Assembly: GCA_930367205.1 (NCBI GenBank)
Contig: OV884014.1
Location: 114,769,768-114,833,767, forward strand
From: Acanthosoma haemorrhoidale
Taxonomy: Eukaryota; Arthropoda; Insecta; Hemiptera; Acanthosomatidae
Direction: 5' to 3'
DNA length: 64,000 bases
Part shown: positions 12,889 to 23,577 of the stretch, piece after piece
How the letters are laid out: each line of letters starts with the position of its first letter
Position numbering within the stretch: position 1 is the first letter of the stretch
Notes under the pieces: model-generated
What the model saw: the letters and a program-made list of their open reading frames with translations, nothing else
Databases searched by the model: none
Told to the model about the DNA's origin: nothing
Program-made: the position numbers and the translations under genes

Positions 12889-13181
12889 GGAAACCTTCAC
12901 ACATTGACACATCAGAACAAAAATTCGGACACAAATAACAACCAGCTACCTGGCCTAACTGGCAACAACAGCCCAGGACGCCATTTCCCACTGGTCCAGT
13001 TAATGTAAATTCTCAAAACACGGTTTCAATGAGAACTGTAAGACCTAATAACCAACATATTAATCATATTGATGAAAGCTCGGAAATTCAAAGGTTAGAA
13101 AATAAAATTGAAGAATTAACCACTAAATTTGACCATTTTTTAGACTTAGGCAAAATGCCGCCAGACCCGAATATCAATTAA
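12889..13181 (+). pseudogene. gag: C-terminal tail of gag
   Basis: The frame with codons starting at multiples of 3 is open from 12939 to the stop at 13179-13181, and apart from one TAA at 12936 is open back to the LINE target duplication. The last about 30 residues include ENKIEELTTKFDHFL, a short coiled-coil-like segment. Upstream of the LINE, the same frame is the one in which the minisatellite unit reads GHYRPRYED, and the last degenerate unit before the LINE reads GHFRPRYGN. I infer that the array is an expanded Arg/Tyr/Pro-rich part of gag. I see no Cys-His zinc knuckle in this tail. Confidence 0.7.
13136..13142 (+). promoter_or_regulatory. Candidate -1 ribosomal frameshift site in the gag/pol overlap
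   Basis: T TTT TTA is in the gag register (codons cat ttt tta), a canonical X XXY YYZ slippery heptamer. Slipping back one base enters exactly the frame that encodes the protease. Gag continues to 13181, so the overlap is about 45 bases. I did not identify a clear downstream stem or pseudoknot by eye. Confidence 0.7.
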
Positions 13182-13579
13182 ATATCACCGAACAACTACC
13201 ACAATTTAACGACAAAATAAATGAAACATGCTTACTAGATACGGGATCCTCAAAAAATTACATAACGCCAGATTCAATACCTGAAGGAACTCCTCTGGAT
13301 TCAGAAGTATTCATTAAAACACCTACGGGACGCGAAAAGGGTACGAAAACTTTAAAGTTAGACCTTGCTCCAAGATTAGGACTAAATGAAGAATTACTCA
13401 TAAAATACCACATGTTTCCTTTCAGTGAAAAATTCAATCTATTATTAGGATATGCATCAATGAAGGAATTAAATTGTCATTTGAAATGTAACATTGACGA
13501 GATAACATTATTAAATAATACAATTAAGATAAGAAACGGTAAGCTAACACTAATTGTTATCATTAAAACTAATTGTTAA
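13143..13579 (+). pseudogene. pol: pol: retroviral-type aspartic protease region
   Basis: Open frame entered from the slippery site. The active-site triad LLDTGSS (Asp-Thr-Gly at 13238-13246) and a later LLLGYASM segment mark a retropepsin. The frame ends at a TAA (13577-13579) just after a 19-bp direct duplication (repeat of actaattgtta at 13549 and 13568). Nineteen extra bases shift the frame by one, and the frame that follows is exactly the one in which RT continues, so the duplication explains the break. Confidence 0.85.
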
Positions 13580-14366
13580 TGAAATAAATATGATAGACAA
13601 TCTAGAAGACAGTAACAGGGAAAAAAGAATTAAACAATTGATCAGAAAGGACCACATGAAAGAAACTGATATGAACAATCTAGTCAAACTTATCGCTAAA
13701 TACCCTCAAATAATAAAAGGAGAAAGTGACCCTCTCAAATCTACTAATCTGTTGAAACATTATATTATACTTAAAACAGATAAACCCATTTATACTAGAA
13801 ATTATCGATTCCCACAACAATACAAACAAGCTGTTCAAGATGAAATAACCAAACTCGAAAATTTTTTCTACCCTTGATTTAGCATCAGGATTCCACCAAA
13901 TCGAGATGGAACCGGAATCGATTCCTAAAACAGCCTTTTCCACGGAGTATGGTCACTACGAATTCCTGCGCATTTGGTCTTTGTAATGCACCTCCTTCTT
14001 TTCAGCGGGCCATGAATATAAAGATGAGTAGCTAACATCCTAACACCCTTGTGTACATGGATGATATAATTATCTATTCAAATAGCATTCCTGAACATTT
14101 ACAACATTTAGAAACCGTATTTTCTAAACTTCGCGATCACTCCCTGTCTCTTCAATTAGATAAACCTGAGTTTCTCAAAACAGAACTTCCGTTTCTCGGC
14201 TTTATAATTTCAACATAAGGACTCAAAACAAGTCCTGAAGAAGTATCAGCCATTGAGAAATTTCCTCTACCGAAGACACAAAAAGAAATCAAACAGTTTT
14301 TAGGAATGACAGTTTATTATAGGAAATTCATCCACAGTTACGCACATATAGGCCAAACCATTAACC
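13580..14366 (+). pseudogene. pol: pol: Gypsy-type reverse transcriptase, multiply broken
   Basis: N-terminal RT sequence (segment ITKLENFF near 13845-13865) jumps directly to [13 protein letters not shown] (from 13873) in another frame. About 70 residues normally between them, including the first conserved RT blocks, are missing. A few bases are missing again in the block that normally reads [13 protein letters not shown] (around 13970). The catalytic box is YMDD at 14054-14065. A TAA interrupts the FLGFIIS block (14216-14218), and another shift occurs near 14365. Family assignment is firm; no active enzyme can be made. Confidence 0.92.
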
Positions 14367-15155
14367 CTTGCATTAAAAAATGATACTATAACGAATCCAG
14401 AACTATATAAAGAAGCTTTCGAGACATTAATTACCCATCTTGTAAATGCACCGATACTGCAATTCCCAGATTGGAACAAACCTTTTGTCTTAACAACAGA
14501 CGCCAGTATAAATGCTGTCGGAGCAGTAATATCTCAAATCTCGGAGGGGAGGGATCACCCCATCACCTACGCTTCACGCACATTATCTAAACCAGAACAG
14601 AACTACTCAACTATAGAACGAGAATTATTGGCAATAGTTTATGCATGTAATTATTTTAAACCATACTTATTTGGGAAAAAAATTACTATACATACCGATC
14701 ATAAACTGCACTCAATGAAAAACCCGAACACCAGATTAATGAAGTGGATACTTAAGTTATCTGATTTCGAGTTTGACATAAAACATATAGACGGAAAGAC
14801 CAACCATGTAGCAGATGCACTAAGCAGAATCGAAATTAAAGAAGATGACGTTAATGTCATTAATGAAGAGATGGATGTAGAAGAATCAGACATAAACAAA
14901 GCTTTGAAGGAAGTCGCAGCTATGACAGTAACATCGCCAGATCTAGACAGATTTCTAGAAGAATTTGACGAAATAGGAAAAGAGAACAAACAAGAAGACA
15001 GGCAAGAAGCCATGTCAGCTGTGACAGCCATCCACTCCCAGGAGTCTCCCAACCAACCAATATGGATAATGGAGGCAGGAAAACCAGTAAATGTAGAAAA
15101 ACATCAAATTTATACAGCGAGGGAAACAAAACATAAGGCTGGAAAGACCTTTTAA
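14367..15155 (+). pseudogene. pol: pol: RNase H domain and connection toward integrase
   Basis: One open frame of 262 codons with the Gypsy RNase H motifs TTDAS, the segment ERELLAIVYA, HTDHK and the end motif HVADALSR. It continues into an acidic linker before the stop at 15153-15155. After the stop, about 70 bases still look like the pre-integrase linker in another frame, and then the Jockey-type LINE fragment begins. The zinc finger and catalytic core of the integrase are not found anywhere in the window. Confidence 0.92.
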
Positions 15156-15224
15156 TGAATTCCAATATTTTATAGAAACAGCATATCCATGGAGTGATGA
15201 TTTAGAAAAAACATTAATAGAAAT

Positions 15225-15917
15225 TAAATGGACAGACACCTCCGTTTTAGTAACCATTTTGCGAAGAAGTTGAAGCTAACACGCACGAAGTCTTACCGGC
15301 TTACGCACTTATTGACTTCCCCCAATCTATCACTGCGTCTCAAGCTACTGATTTACAAGAGCATACTCAGGCCTACTCTGCAGTATGGTGCACCGCTGTT
15401 TCGTTATCTCACATATACGACAGCTAAGAAACTCCAACAATTCCAAAACGGTATACTGATGAAAGTGGTCAGAGGTACTTCGTTCGAGGTGCGGAGCAAT
15501 AGTGAGCTTCACGATATCTTTGGTCTGCCTACGGTGGATAAATTCATTCAACGTAGACATATAAAATTTTTCGACTCACTGAAATACCTGACAAACCCGT
15601 TTAACAATATAACCCCCGCTCCGTTCCCCCATCGATGGCAGGACGCTGTCGTGGCTGGAACGCTTTAGTTTTAGGTTCTAGGTATAGTTTTTAGTTTGTA
15701 AGTTTTTTCTCCCATTTTTTAACTGAAGGTGAGCCCCATCACCTAGATTTGTATTTCATAGTATTTTCCTATTAACCACAATCTGTATTGTTGAGTAACA
15801 CGAACTCCTTCAAATGCATCTGTGCATAGCAGGATAAGGAGAAATTTGCAAAGTATCTTATTAAATATTTTTCATTGTATAAATTCAAGGGGTTTAGGGA
15901 AAAAAAAAAAAAAAAAA
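15225..15917 (+). mobile_element. 5'-truncated Jockey-type LINE fragment inside the LTR element
   Basis: Encodes the end of a LINE ORF2 (about 147 codons; start not meaningful) with the post-RT signature LRPTLQYGAPLFR, stop at 15666-15668, a 3' UTR of about 230 bp and an A tract at 15901-15917. It is the same family as the copies at 17616-18065 and 24419-25200 (shared RHLRFSNHFA, KVVRGTSFE). I see no target-site duplication. The integrase and the start of env are missing at this spot, so the insertion replaced, or coincides with, a deletion of target DNA. Confidence 0.88.
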
Positions 15918-17351
15918 TCTACACTTCATATTATGATATAGTACATTACCTTAACTTTTCTGTTTTACTAGACGAAATAACCTCGACTGAGGAAGAATTC
16001 TATCATTTTGGAGACTACAAAAATCAAAAACTAATAATAAATCAAATCAAATTCTTAAAAAACAAAATAACTCCTATTACTATTCCAAAACCTACAAGAC
16101 ATAAATGGGGACTAGTGAACGGACTAGGTACTGCTATCAATTGGATCACAGGTAACATGGATTCAACTGATAAAGAGAGATACGATAAAATAATTAATAA
16201 CCTCCAAACTAATGCCTATCACATAGAAAACAATATTGCGAAAGATATGAAAATCAACCAACGCCTAACTAATACATTCAAACAGGATATACAACTATTA
16301 AACAAAAATAACAAAAGACTCTCAGAAATAATTAACTCCACGAACAAACTAGCATATACCTTTTCATTTAAATGAACTTTATAACATACTCAATTACTTT
16401 ATAACCCGTGTATTAGACCTGGAAAATTCTTTAGAATTATGTAAATTAGGAATCCCACACTCTAGTATTGTTACAGTTGAAGATATCGCACAACTAAATG
16501 ATATACACCTTGTATCAACATCGCTTGAAACCATCTGGCAACTTAGTAAGATAAGTTGCTCTTTACACAATAACATTATACACTATATAATTTCATTGCC
16601 TCTTAAAGATAAAGAATACAATACATTATACCTACAGCCAGTACCGATATTACACAAAAAACAGTTAATTACTACTCTAACACCTCATAAACAAATTATG
16701 TTTTCTGATAAAAGCATTATTATAGGAAATTGTACCTTTGTAAATAAAAATTATTATTGTAATACACATAGACAAATCTATAATCAATGTATTTTAGGAT
16801 TAATCCATAATAATTATAGCCAATGTATAACCACTAACACTAATTCTAAACCATTTATTCGATATATTGACGAAATTGGCTATTTTATAACTTTTAATAT
16901 TACTTATATAACATATAGAGGAATTACACCGCACCCAGTGTTCCTTCCTTTAACATCTCTAGTTAAATTAGCTAATAATGATTCCTTTATCGAATTATCT
17001 AAACATAAGTATCTTAGCGTAGAATCCTCTCTTATTTCAAATAATATAATGATATCAAACACTATCCAACCCCTCAACATCTCCTTTTCCCAACTTGAAA
17101 TACCTACCACACAAAATATTGTATTAGAAGAACTAGATACTGATGGCACAATGATCCATCAATATCTTCATTATGTAACTTATTTCACCTTTATTTGTAC
17201 TATTTATTTGATTTTAAACCATGTATACTCAGTATATACCAAACGTACCTCACGTAATCAAAATTCTCCTCATCAAGAACACATAATGATGCAACCCACA
17301 ACCCCAGAAGCATACAACCCTTGGGTTTTACCAACAAAACCATCATGCTGA
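15918..17351 (+). pseudogene. env: env: errantivirus F-like envelope glycoprotein, N-terminus lost and frameshifted
   Basis: First open part to 16375, then a one-base shift around 16355-16370, then an open frame to TGA at 17349-17351. The segment WGLVNGLGTAINWITGN matches the fusion-peptide-like region after the cleavage site of insect errantivirus and baculovirus F-type envelopes. The residues just before it no longer form the usual basic cleavage motif. A hydrophobic membrane segment (YFTFICTIYLIL) lies near the C-terminus, followed by a short basic tail. The signal peptide and most of the N-terminal subunit are missing at the LINE junction. No functional product is possible. Confidence 0.85.
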
Positions 17352-17370
17352 AGGGACTTCAGATTTCGTC

Positions 17371-17380
17371 AGGGAGGAGA
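17371..17380 (+). promoter_or_regulatory. Candidate polypurine tract
   Basis: agggaggaga lies 20 bp after the env stop and directly before the LTR-like sequence, the expected place for the plus-strand primer of a Gypsy element. Confidence 0.55.
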
Positions 17381-17612
17381 TAAAGCCCCATTGTACCCTT
17401 AATCAAGCTATTCTATCTTATCTGTAACTTATCTTAGGATAAGTAGTATATAAGCTCTGCATTCTACGCTCTCAATGTATTTCACTTGTAACTCTTGTAC
17501 ATATTCTACTCATATGTAATTATTTACCTTCTCCCCAGTCATTATATTGTCTGTACCGTTGTATTTTTATAAATAAACATTTTCTACTAAAGTTACTCGT
17601 GAGTGACACTTT
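17381..17612 (+). repeat. 3' LTR of the errantivirus-like element
   Basis: About 230 bp between the polypurine tract and the point where the interrupted LINE resumes. It contains a TATA-like tatataag (17447-17454) and a polyadenylation signal aataaa (17572-17577). Its end, ...ctttaatt, fits the AATT-type ends seen in many errantivirus LTRs. No 5' LTR is present in the window for comparison, so the exact start is uncertain by some bases. Confidence 0.6.
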
Positions 17613-17615
17613 AAT

Positions 17616-18065
17616 TGTCGAACAATTTGATCTGTCTACGGTAAATGAATTCATCCACCGTAGGCAGCTCAAAGACCTTGTGAAGCTCACTGTTGCTCCG
17701 CTGCTCGAATGAAGTACCTCTGACTACTTTTATCAGTATACCGTTTTGGAATTGTTGGAGTCGCCGAGCTGTCGTATACGTCAGATGACGAAAAACTGGT
17801 GCACCATACAGCAGTGTGGGCCTGAGTACACTCTTATAAATCATGAGCTTTAGACGCAGTGATAGGTTGGGGTAAGTCAATAAATGCATAAGCCGGTAAG
17901 ACTTCGTGCGAGTATGCTTCAAGTTCCTCGCAAAATGGTTACTAAAACGGAGGTGTCTCTCCATTTTAATGCCCAGATATACTAGGTTGTTGGCTGGTGA
18001 GTTTTGCTGCGTTCCTACTGTGGAAGTAGTTAGTAGGCAGCGGACTTTTTCCCTCCAAATATAAG
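17616..18065 (-). mobile_element. Jockey-type LINE fragment, left segmental copy, split by the errantivirus
   Basis: Minus-strand coding sequence for the end of a LINE ORF2 (LVYLGIKMERHLRFSN, PTLLYGAPVFRHLTYTT). It is the counterpart of 24419-25200 and sits at the same place relative to the duplicated flank (both followed by a tcaatcataaaa sequence). Its 3' third, UTR and poly(A) are missing because the LTR element ends here. The missing part should lie on the far side of the LTR element, left of the window. Confidence 0.88.
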
Positions 18066-18296
18066 TCAATCATAAAACCTTGTGTATTTATGTACAGTTA
18101 CTAATATTTTATATCCATAGTAACAATTCATTAAAAAAAGAAACCTGGTTTACTTGCAACAAATGTTGGTACAATAAAAGTAGTTGCACACAATTTTTCC
18201 CTTGTACTATTTTATTTCTGTTTTGTTTTTTTGTGCACCTCTACCTCTTAATTCACGGTCAGAACAAATATTATTGTGGATTTTGTCTAAACAATC

Positions 18297-18521
18297 TTAT
18301 TTTAAGATGTTTCCAAGCCATAAACAACTACCTTTTGGATAACCGATTTTGCCTGAAAAAGGGCGCCCAGGGTCGTCTTGTACAAACATTTTCTTCCACA
18401 TATCCTGTTTTTTCTTTATGTTCAACCACAAACTATCAGCGATCAATCTTAAACGCAATTCTTTAAAGATACTCTCATGACTCTTATTATACTGATTTTT
18501 CTTTGGAGGCAATCCGTTTTT
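18297..18521 (-). CDS. Conserved terminal exon of an unrecognised gene, copy 1
   Basis: On the minus strand an acceptor (…caatttcag) at 18522-18523 opens a frame of 74 codons to a stop at 18297-18299. The product begins KNGLPPKKNQYN, includes RLRLIADSLWLNIKKKQDMW and ends near SCLWLGN. The same exon is intact in the right copy (25430-25651), with an in-frame 3-base difference, and decayed paralogues lie at about 21320-21530 and 28970-29170. I do not recognise the family. An open frame kept in two copies while the third and fourth decayed suggests a real exon, but upstream exons were not found. Confidence 0.45.
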   Translation of the reverse strand, partial: KNGLPPKKNQYNKSHESIFKELRLRLIADSLWLNIKKKQDMWKKMFVQDDPGRPFSGKIGYPKGSCLWLGNILK

Positions 18522-18929
18522 CTGAAATTGAAAGCCTACTTTTGGTGTCCTACCCAGAACTAGAAGAATCGTTAATAGCTAAAACTAACTCTATATGAAT
18601 ATTGTTTTATTCTTTATTTCCATTTGTTAAGATATTTAAGATTAATATGATTAATTGTTAAGATAATAAGATTAAGATATTTTTGTCAACATTAATGCTA
18701 ATGTACTGTTTCCTGGAAAGTCTTATCTACATCTGGTTAAACCTCTTAAAGGTATCCCGTTATATTTGTACCACTTTTCTAACGGTTTCTTATAATAAAT
18801 TACAAGGGCTCAAAGGTCTGGTTAGTACCAAACAATCCTATTCCATTAACTAAAAAGGTCAATGATACTAATAACTATCACAATTAAGTTTATGCTGTAG
18901 GACTAATGTCATAATCAATAAATGATTGA

Positions 18930-19319
<390 letters not shown>

Positions 19320-21098
19320 CGCTGAATCCTTAGTAAGTTAACTGGTTAACATTTCCATGGCAGGCTTTTTTTAACAATAGTTTACCTATAACAGCAAAAG
19401 TAATGTAAAAACATGGATTTTATTGATGTTCCTTTGTGCTCTGTAGTTAAGTGCCTCATGTATAAATGATATTAAAGTTTCTCAATTGTAGATTAATGTA
19501 ATTATATTCCATGAAGATTAGTGTGATTTTTTAATAAAGCGAGGGTATTAATGCAAATATGAAACATGTGGTGAAGAATGGAAGCAAAAGGGTGCAGGAA
19601 CTAAAAGTGGAAAAGGTCAAAACAGAGTTATGATTGCTTTTACATGATCAGCCACCAGAATATTAGTACTTCTCTTAATGTGATATGTAAATAAGAAAGG
19701 GTTTGGGGTGCATTTCACAAGGATAAATGGTATCATTCCTTAAAATTCAGTTTCTACTAATAATTTTTACTTCGAACCTCGATATATGGAGTAATCCTAA
19801 GATCCTTATCCCTCCATTTAAGGAAAATGAACATTTTCCGTGTCCAGCCAACCTAACATTTCAACTATATTGCAACATATGTTGATGACACTTTGCTACA
19901 AAGTCACCAGAATAATCTACCCAGATTACATCGAACAGGTTTAAAAAAAAACCAAATGAGGCTCATTCCCAGTATTTGGTCTAGCTATACCCACGAAAAA
20001 CAACATGCGCTCTTCTTTTGTACAAGGCTCCGATTGGACTGACAACTATGCCTTCCTGGTACGGATAAGAGCTGCCAAGCATACACAAATCAAATCAATC
20101 AATCAATACTGTATTGTTTTTTCAACTTCATCTCACGCTTTAAAGCCTTAACTACCTAATATTATTCCCATTTTGAATCACAATTTTCACCTCTTAAACC
20201 CACTCTACGCTGCCAATAACCCTAACACGAAATTTGACATTTTGTGTTATTTTACATGATGATCTAACCTTTATTTATTTTTAAATGGCATAATTGGAAT
20301 TGGTTTTTTTACTAACTGAGTTATTAATAGTTTTTCAATTTATTCAATATACCATAATCTTAATGTTATTTAGTTAAATTATATATTAATATATCTTATC
20401 TTATTAATAATCTATATATCTATTAATAATGAATATATCTCGGATATATATAATCTAATTTTTCATAGGTTTTTCATATGTTGTTTCATACATTTTTCAC
20501 CTAAATTATATATTTGTAAAAGTTACAATAGCTAGTTTTATATGTATTTTAATACCACCTGTATTCAAAAATTAAAACTTTATGCCAGATGAATGTTGAA
20601 AAACACTATCAATTTTACCTGTGTCCAATGCATATCTATTTTAAATATAATTCAAATGATGATCGCAGCAATTACATAAGGTTCACTTTCGACAAATCAT
20701 TTTCAATTAATAAAAATATGAAATGTGTAAATAAAATAATAATTAATAATAAAAGATAAATAAATCAACTGAAGTTTATTGCTGGAGTCGACAGTTGGAG
20801 CTAAGGGCTAGCACGATTTCATAAATACCGGATTCTCTATTTAGTTATTCAAGTAGCTGCTTATTTATCCTCACAAGACAGAGTCAACCCCTGACAGTTT
20901 GTTGTATATTGTTGAAAATATGTCCTAGTATAATAAGAATACAACTTTGTATTTGTCATTGACAAATTTATTTACAAACATTACTTGCGTTTCATAATTT
21001 TTAATACTGATTGGACCAATTAATCATAATAATTTATACTGATACTAATCATTAAACAAAATTAACAATTGAATTGAAGGTGTACCTAAAAAAATACG
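19320..21098. other. Duplicated non-coding stretch, left copy
   Basis: AT-rich sequence with no supported gene. It includes a region rich in tatatat/attaataat (20380-20460). Its partner in the right copy is about 26463-28732. Compared with that partner it lacks about 220 bp (27229-27450) and about 150 bp near 27700-27850. Confidence 0.5.
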
Positions 21099-21535
21099 TC
21101 AATCATAAAACATTATACATTTATGTACAACAAATAGTATTTTATATCCATAGCAATTTATTTAAAAAAATATAAAACCTATTCAAATTAAGCCTAGTTT
21201 GCTTACCCCAAATTTTGATATACACTAAAGGCAAAAACAAAGTTTACACACAATCCTTCCCTTATATTATTTTTTCTGGTTCTTATAGTCATGTCTACCT
21301 CTTAATAAAGAAATAGAAAAAATATGGTAGATTTTTAAGATGTTCCCAAGGTGTAAGCAATAAAGCAATATTAAGTGCGCTGCCTTTGAGATTACTCAAA
21401 TTCTCTTCCACAGATCCTCTTTTTTAAAACAAATTTAGAAAACAACTTTTTACCGATACTCCCATAATTATGCCCTAAAAATTATAATTAAATTTGGCTT
21501 TATCTATGGAGGCATTCCACTTTTCTGCAAACAAA
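21099..21535 (-). pseudogene. Decayed paralogue of the 18297-18521 exon and its flank, left copy
   Basis: Aligns by eye with 18066-18530: shared tcaatcataaaac, ttttatatccatag, aagatgttcccaag versus aagatgtttccaag, and ggaggcattccacttttctg versus ggaggcaatccgtttttctg. The frame is broken by stops and indels. There is no LINE here: the corresponding flank is continuous and shows the pre-insertion state of the site occupied by the LINE at 24419-25200. Confidence 0.65.
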
Positions 21536-22075
21536 AACACCATGTATATCATATTTTTACCAAGTTAAAAAACATACTCGGAACAAACTGTAAAACCTCA
21601 AACTTTCTGGGAGTACAAATTTTTTTTTGTCTGCAAATCAACAACTGATATTCAAAATATGACATCTCGGTGAGCAAGGTTGTCACAGTAACAGATTCCT
21701 TGTCAAGATATCCTTGATTAATAGGCCAGGGTCGTATCCTCACGAAGGCAAGAGAACCACATTCAGACCCTTCCCCATAGAAAAAAATTCACAAGGGGGA
21801 GCTACAAATCCGCTCAATGAGTGGTCAACAAGTTGACCAAATGTAAGGTTGAGAACAAATGCCTTAGAGTGAGTGGTCGGCATGCTTATCACTTGGCAAC
21901 AGAGATGACCAAACACAACTCATTAACATATTATGTCACAATTATCCATATTTATAATAACAGGCACAAATCAAAAATTAGATTGATTATAAAGTAAAGT
22001 AAGTTGATTTGAATAAATGGAAATCTTAAACTTTATCGAAAACTACTCTAATGACAGCAGCTTGATATTCACAAG

Positions 22076-22178
22076 CTTTTGGTACTCAACAAAACGAGGC
22101 CTTCCTGACATTTGAACAACAACTGAAACTCTTTGCAGAAATAGGATTGAAATACGGCAGTGACATTCATTGTATCAG
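22076..22178 (+). CDS. Candidate internal exon of an unrecognised gene, copy 1
   Basis: An acceptor (attcacaag) and a donor (gtatcag|gtaaat) bound 103 bp that is open in one frame: …FGTQQNEAFLTFEQQLKL…KYGSDIHCIR. The right copy (29658-29757) keeps the frame with an in-frame loss of one Gln codon. I cannot name the family, and other exons of the gene are not established. Confidence 0.4.
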
Positions 22179-23255
22179 GTAAATATACAAGGTGAACCCT
22201 TCTATTGGAGGAAAGTTTTTCAGAGGAACTCGTGTGAATAAATTTTGATAATGTGTGCCATCAATAATGTAGAAGTTTATGTTTAAGGTAACTAGTACAT
22301 GGAAACAATGTCTATCAACTAAATACTTGTTGAGTTATAGTTATTGAGTAGTATAGTAATAGAGAATTTCGGTATATGGAAATTTAAGAACTTGAGGGTT
22401 TGTCTCACAAAGGCAAAAACATGGTGGCTAATGGGGTGGAAGCAATAATTTGGGACAGCTTTCCAAGATAAAATGAAACCAATTTTATTTATAAATGGAA
22501 AAAAGTTTGTAGAGTAAAGTTCCTCCTATGGAAGCAGAGCCTTTCCTTCGGCGGCTAAATAGAAAAATTATAGTAAACAAAACTGCTCTATGGTAAAAAC
22601 ATAAACATTGTTAAAAGGTAAAAAAAGAAAGATTTCAAAACGGGTTACAAGGCATGAAAAAGATAGAGAAAGATTATATTGAGTAATAAGAAATATAATA
22701 GGAATGCATTTTGTACATATAAAATAATAAATTGAATATGTTATATAATCACAATGATAATTTAAATTTCATAAACATTATTATAAAACAATTTAGAGAC
22801 TATTATTGCAAATATATTTATTATAGAGATATTTGAAGAGAAGGTGAGGTGACTTGTTCGTACCAATGTCGCTTCTTCTTCTCCCAAAAACATTAAATGT
22901 AACATAACAATAACAGATAAACTTGGCATTATGAATAACATAAAATTCCCTACTTAGAAATATATCAACAATATTATAAACATTTACATGTTAAACAACT
23001 AACATTAAGACAGATAGATTTCATTATTACATAAATACATCGTACCAACCAGTTAAATTTAAAAAATATCAGGGTAAAAGTCATTTTTAAGTTTGAGATT
23101 AAAAGCATAATATACATATCTCAAATGTCATGCACAATATAATCGATTATAAGTAATAATGGTGTGAATCAAAAAAAAGAACACATTAAGTAACATTAAC
23201 CCTAAAGGTTAATGATGTTTATTTAAAATATTTATAAATTTACTTCTATTCATAG

Positions 23256-23392
23256 TTCACGAAGATGTTGGAGGAGATATCACCGGAAGTTTTGGAGGTT
23301 CGAGTCCTGTCGAGGCAAGCAATAAAGAAGTATTCCCTGTAATATTTGTTTGCTTAGTAATATCATTAAATAAATCAAAAAAATTACTTTGA
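23256..23392 (+). CDS. Candidate terminal exon of an unrecognised gene, copy 1
   Basis: After an acceptor (ctattcatag) the frame starting at 23258 reads HEDVGGDITGSFGGSSPVEA and stays open to TGA at 23390-23392. The right copy (30989-31125) keeps the same frame and stop. It might be the exon after 22076-22178, but the splice phase would select another frame (stop at the caataa after SCRGKQ), so which frame is used is undecided. The embedded ggttcgagtcc resembles a Pol III B box; no tRNA fold supports that. Confidence 0.33.
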
Positions 23393-23577
23393 TAAAAAAA
23401 AAACCTTAATTTTATTGAATTAAAATAAGAGATATTTCCATATGCTAAGAGCTGTTGACATGTTATAACTGAAGTATAATATTGCAAAGGGGGAGTAGGA
23501 GGTATGTTGGGCTAGTGCGCTCTCTCTCCCCACTACCTCACCGGCAAACGCAAGTTAGACATACTTTACCAAGAGTT

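Larger units (their letters stand above)
12889..17612 (+). mobile_element. Errantivirus-like (Gypsy) LTR retrotransposon, 3' part, decayed
   Basis: In order on the plus strand: gag tail, aspartic protease, reverse transcriptase, RNase H, an env gene of the insect errantivirus type, a polypurine tract and one LTR. Env downstream of pol separates insect errantiviruses from ordinary Gypsy elements. The integrase region is missing, and a Jockey-type LINE fragment sits in its place. Frame breaks occur in pol and env. The 5' LTR and most of gag should lie left of this window, beyond the minisatellite, which appears to be an expanded part of gag. The right boundary is placed where similarity to the LINE in the segmental duplication resumes (about 17616). 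Confidence 0.9.
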
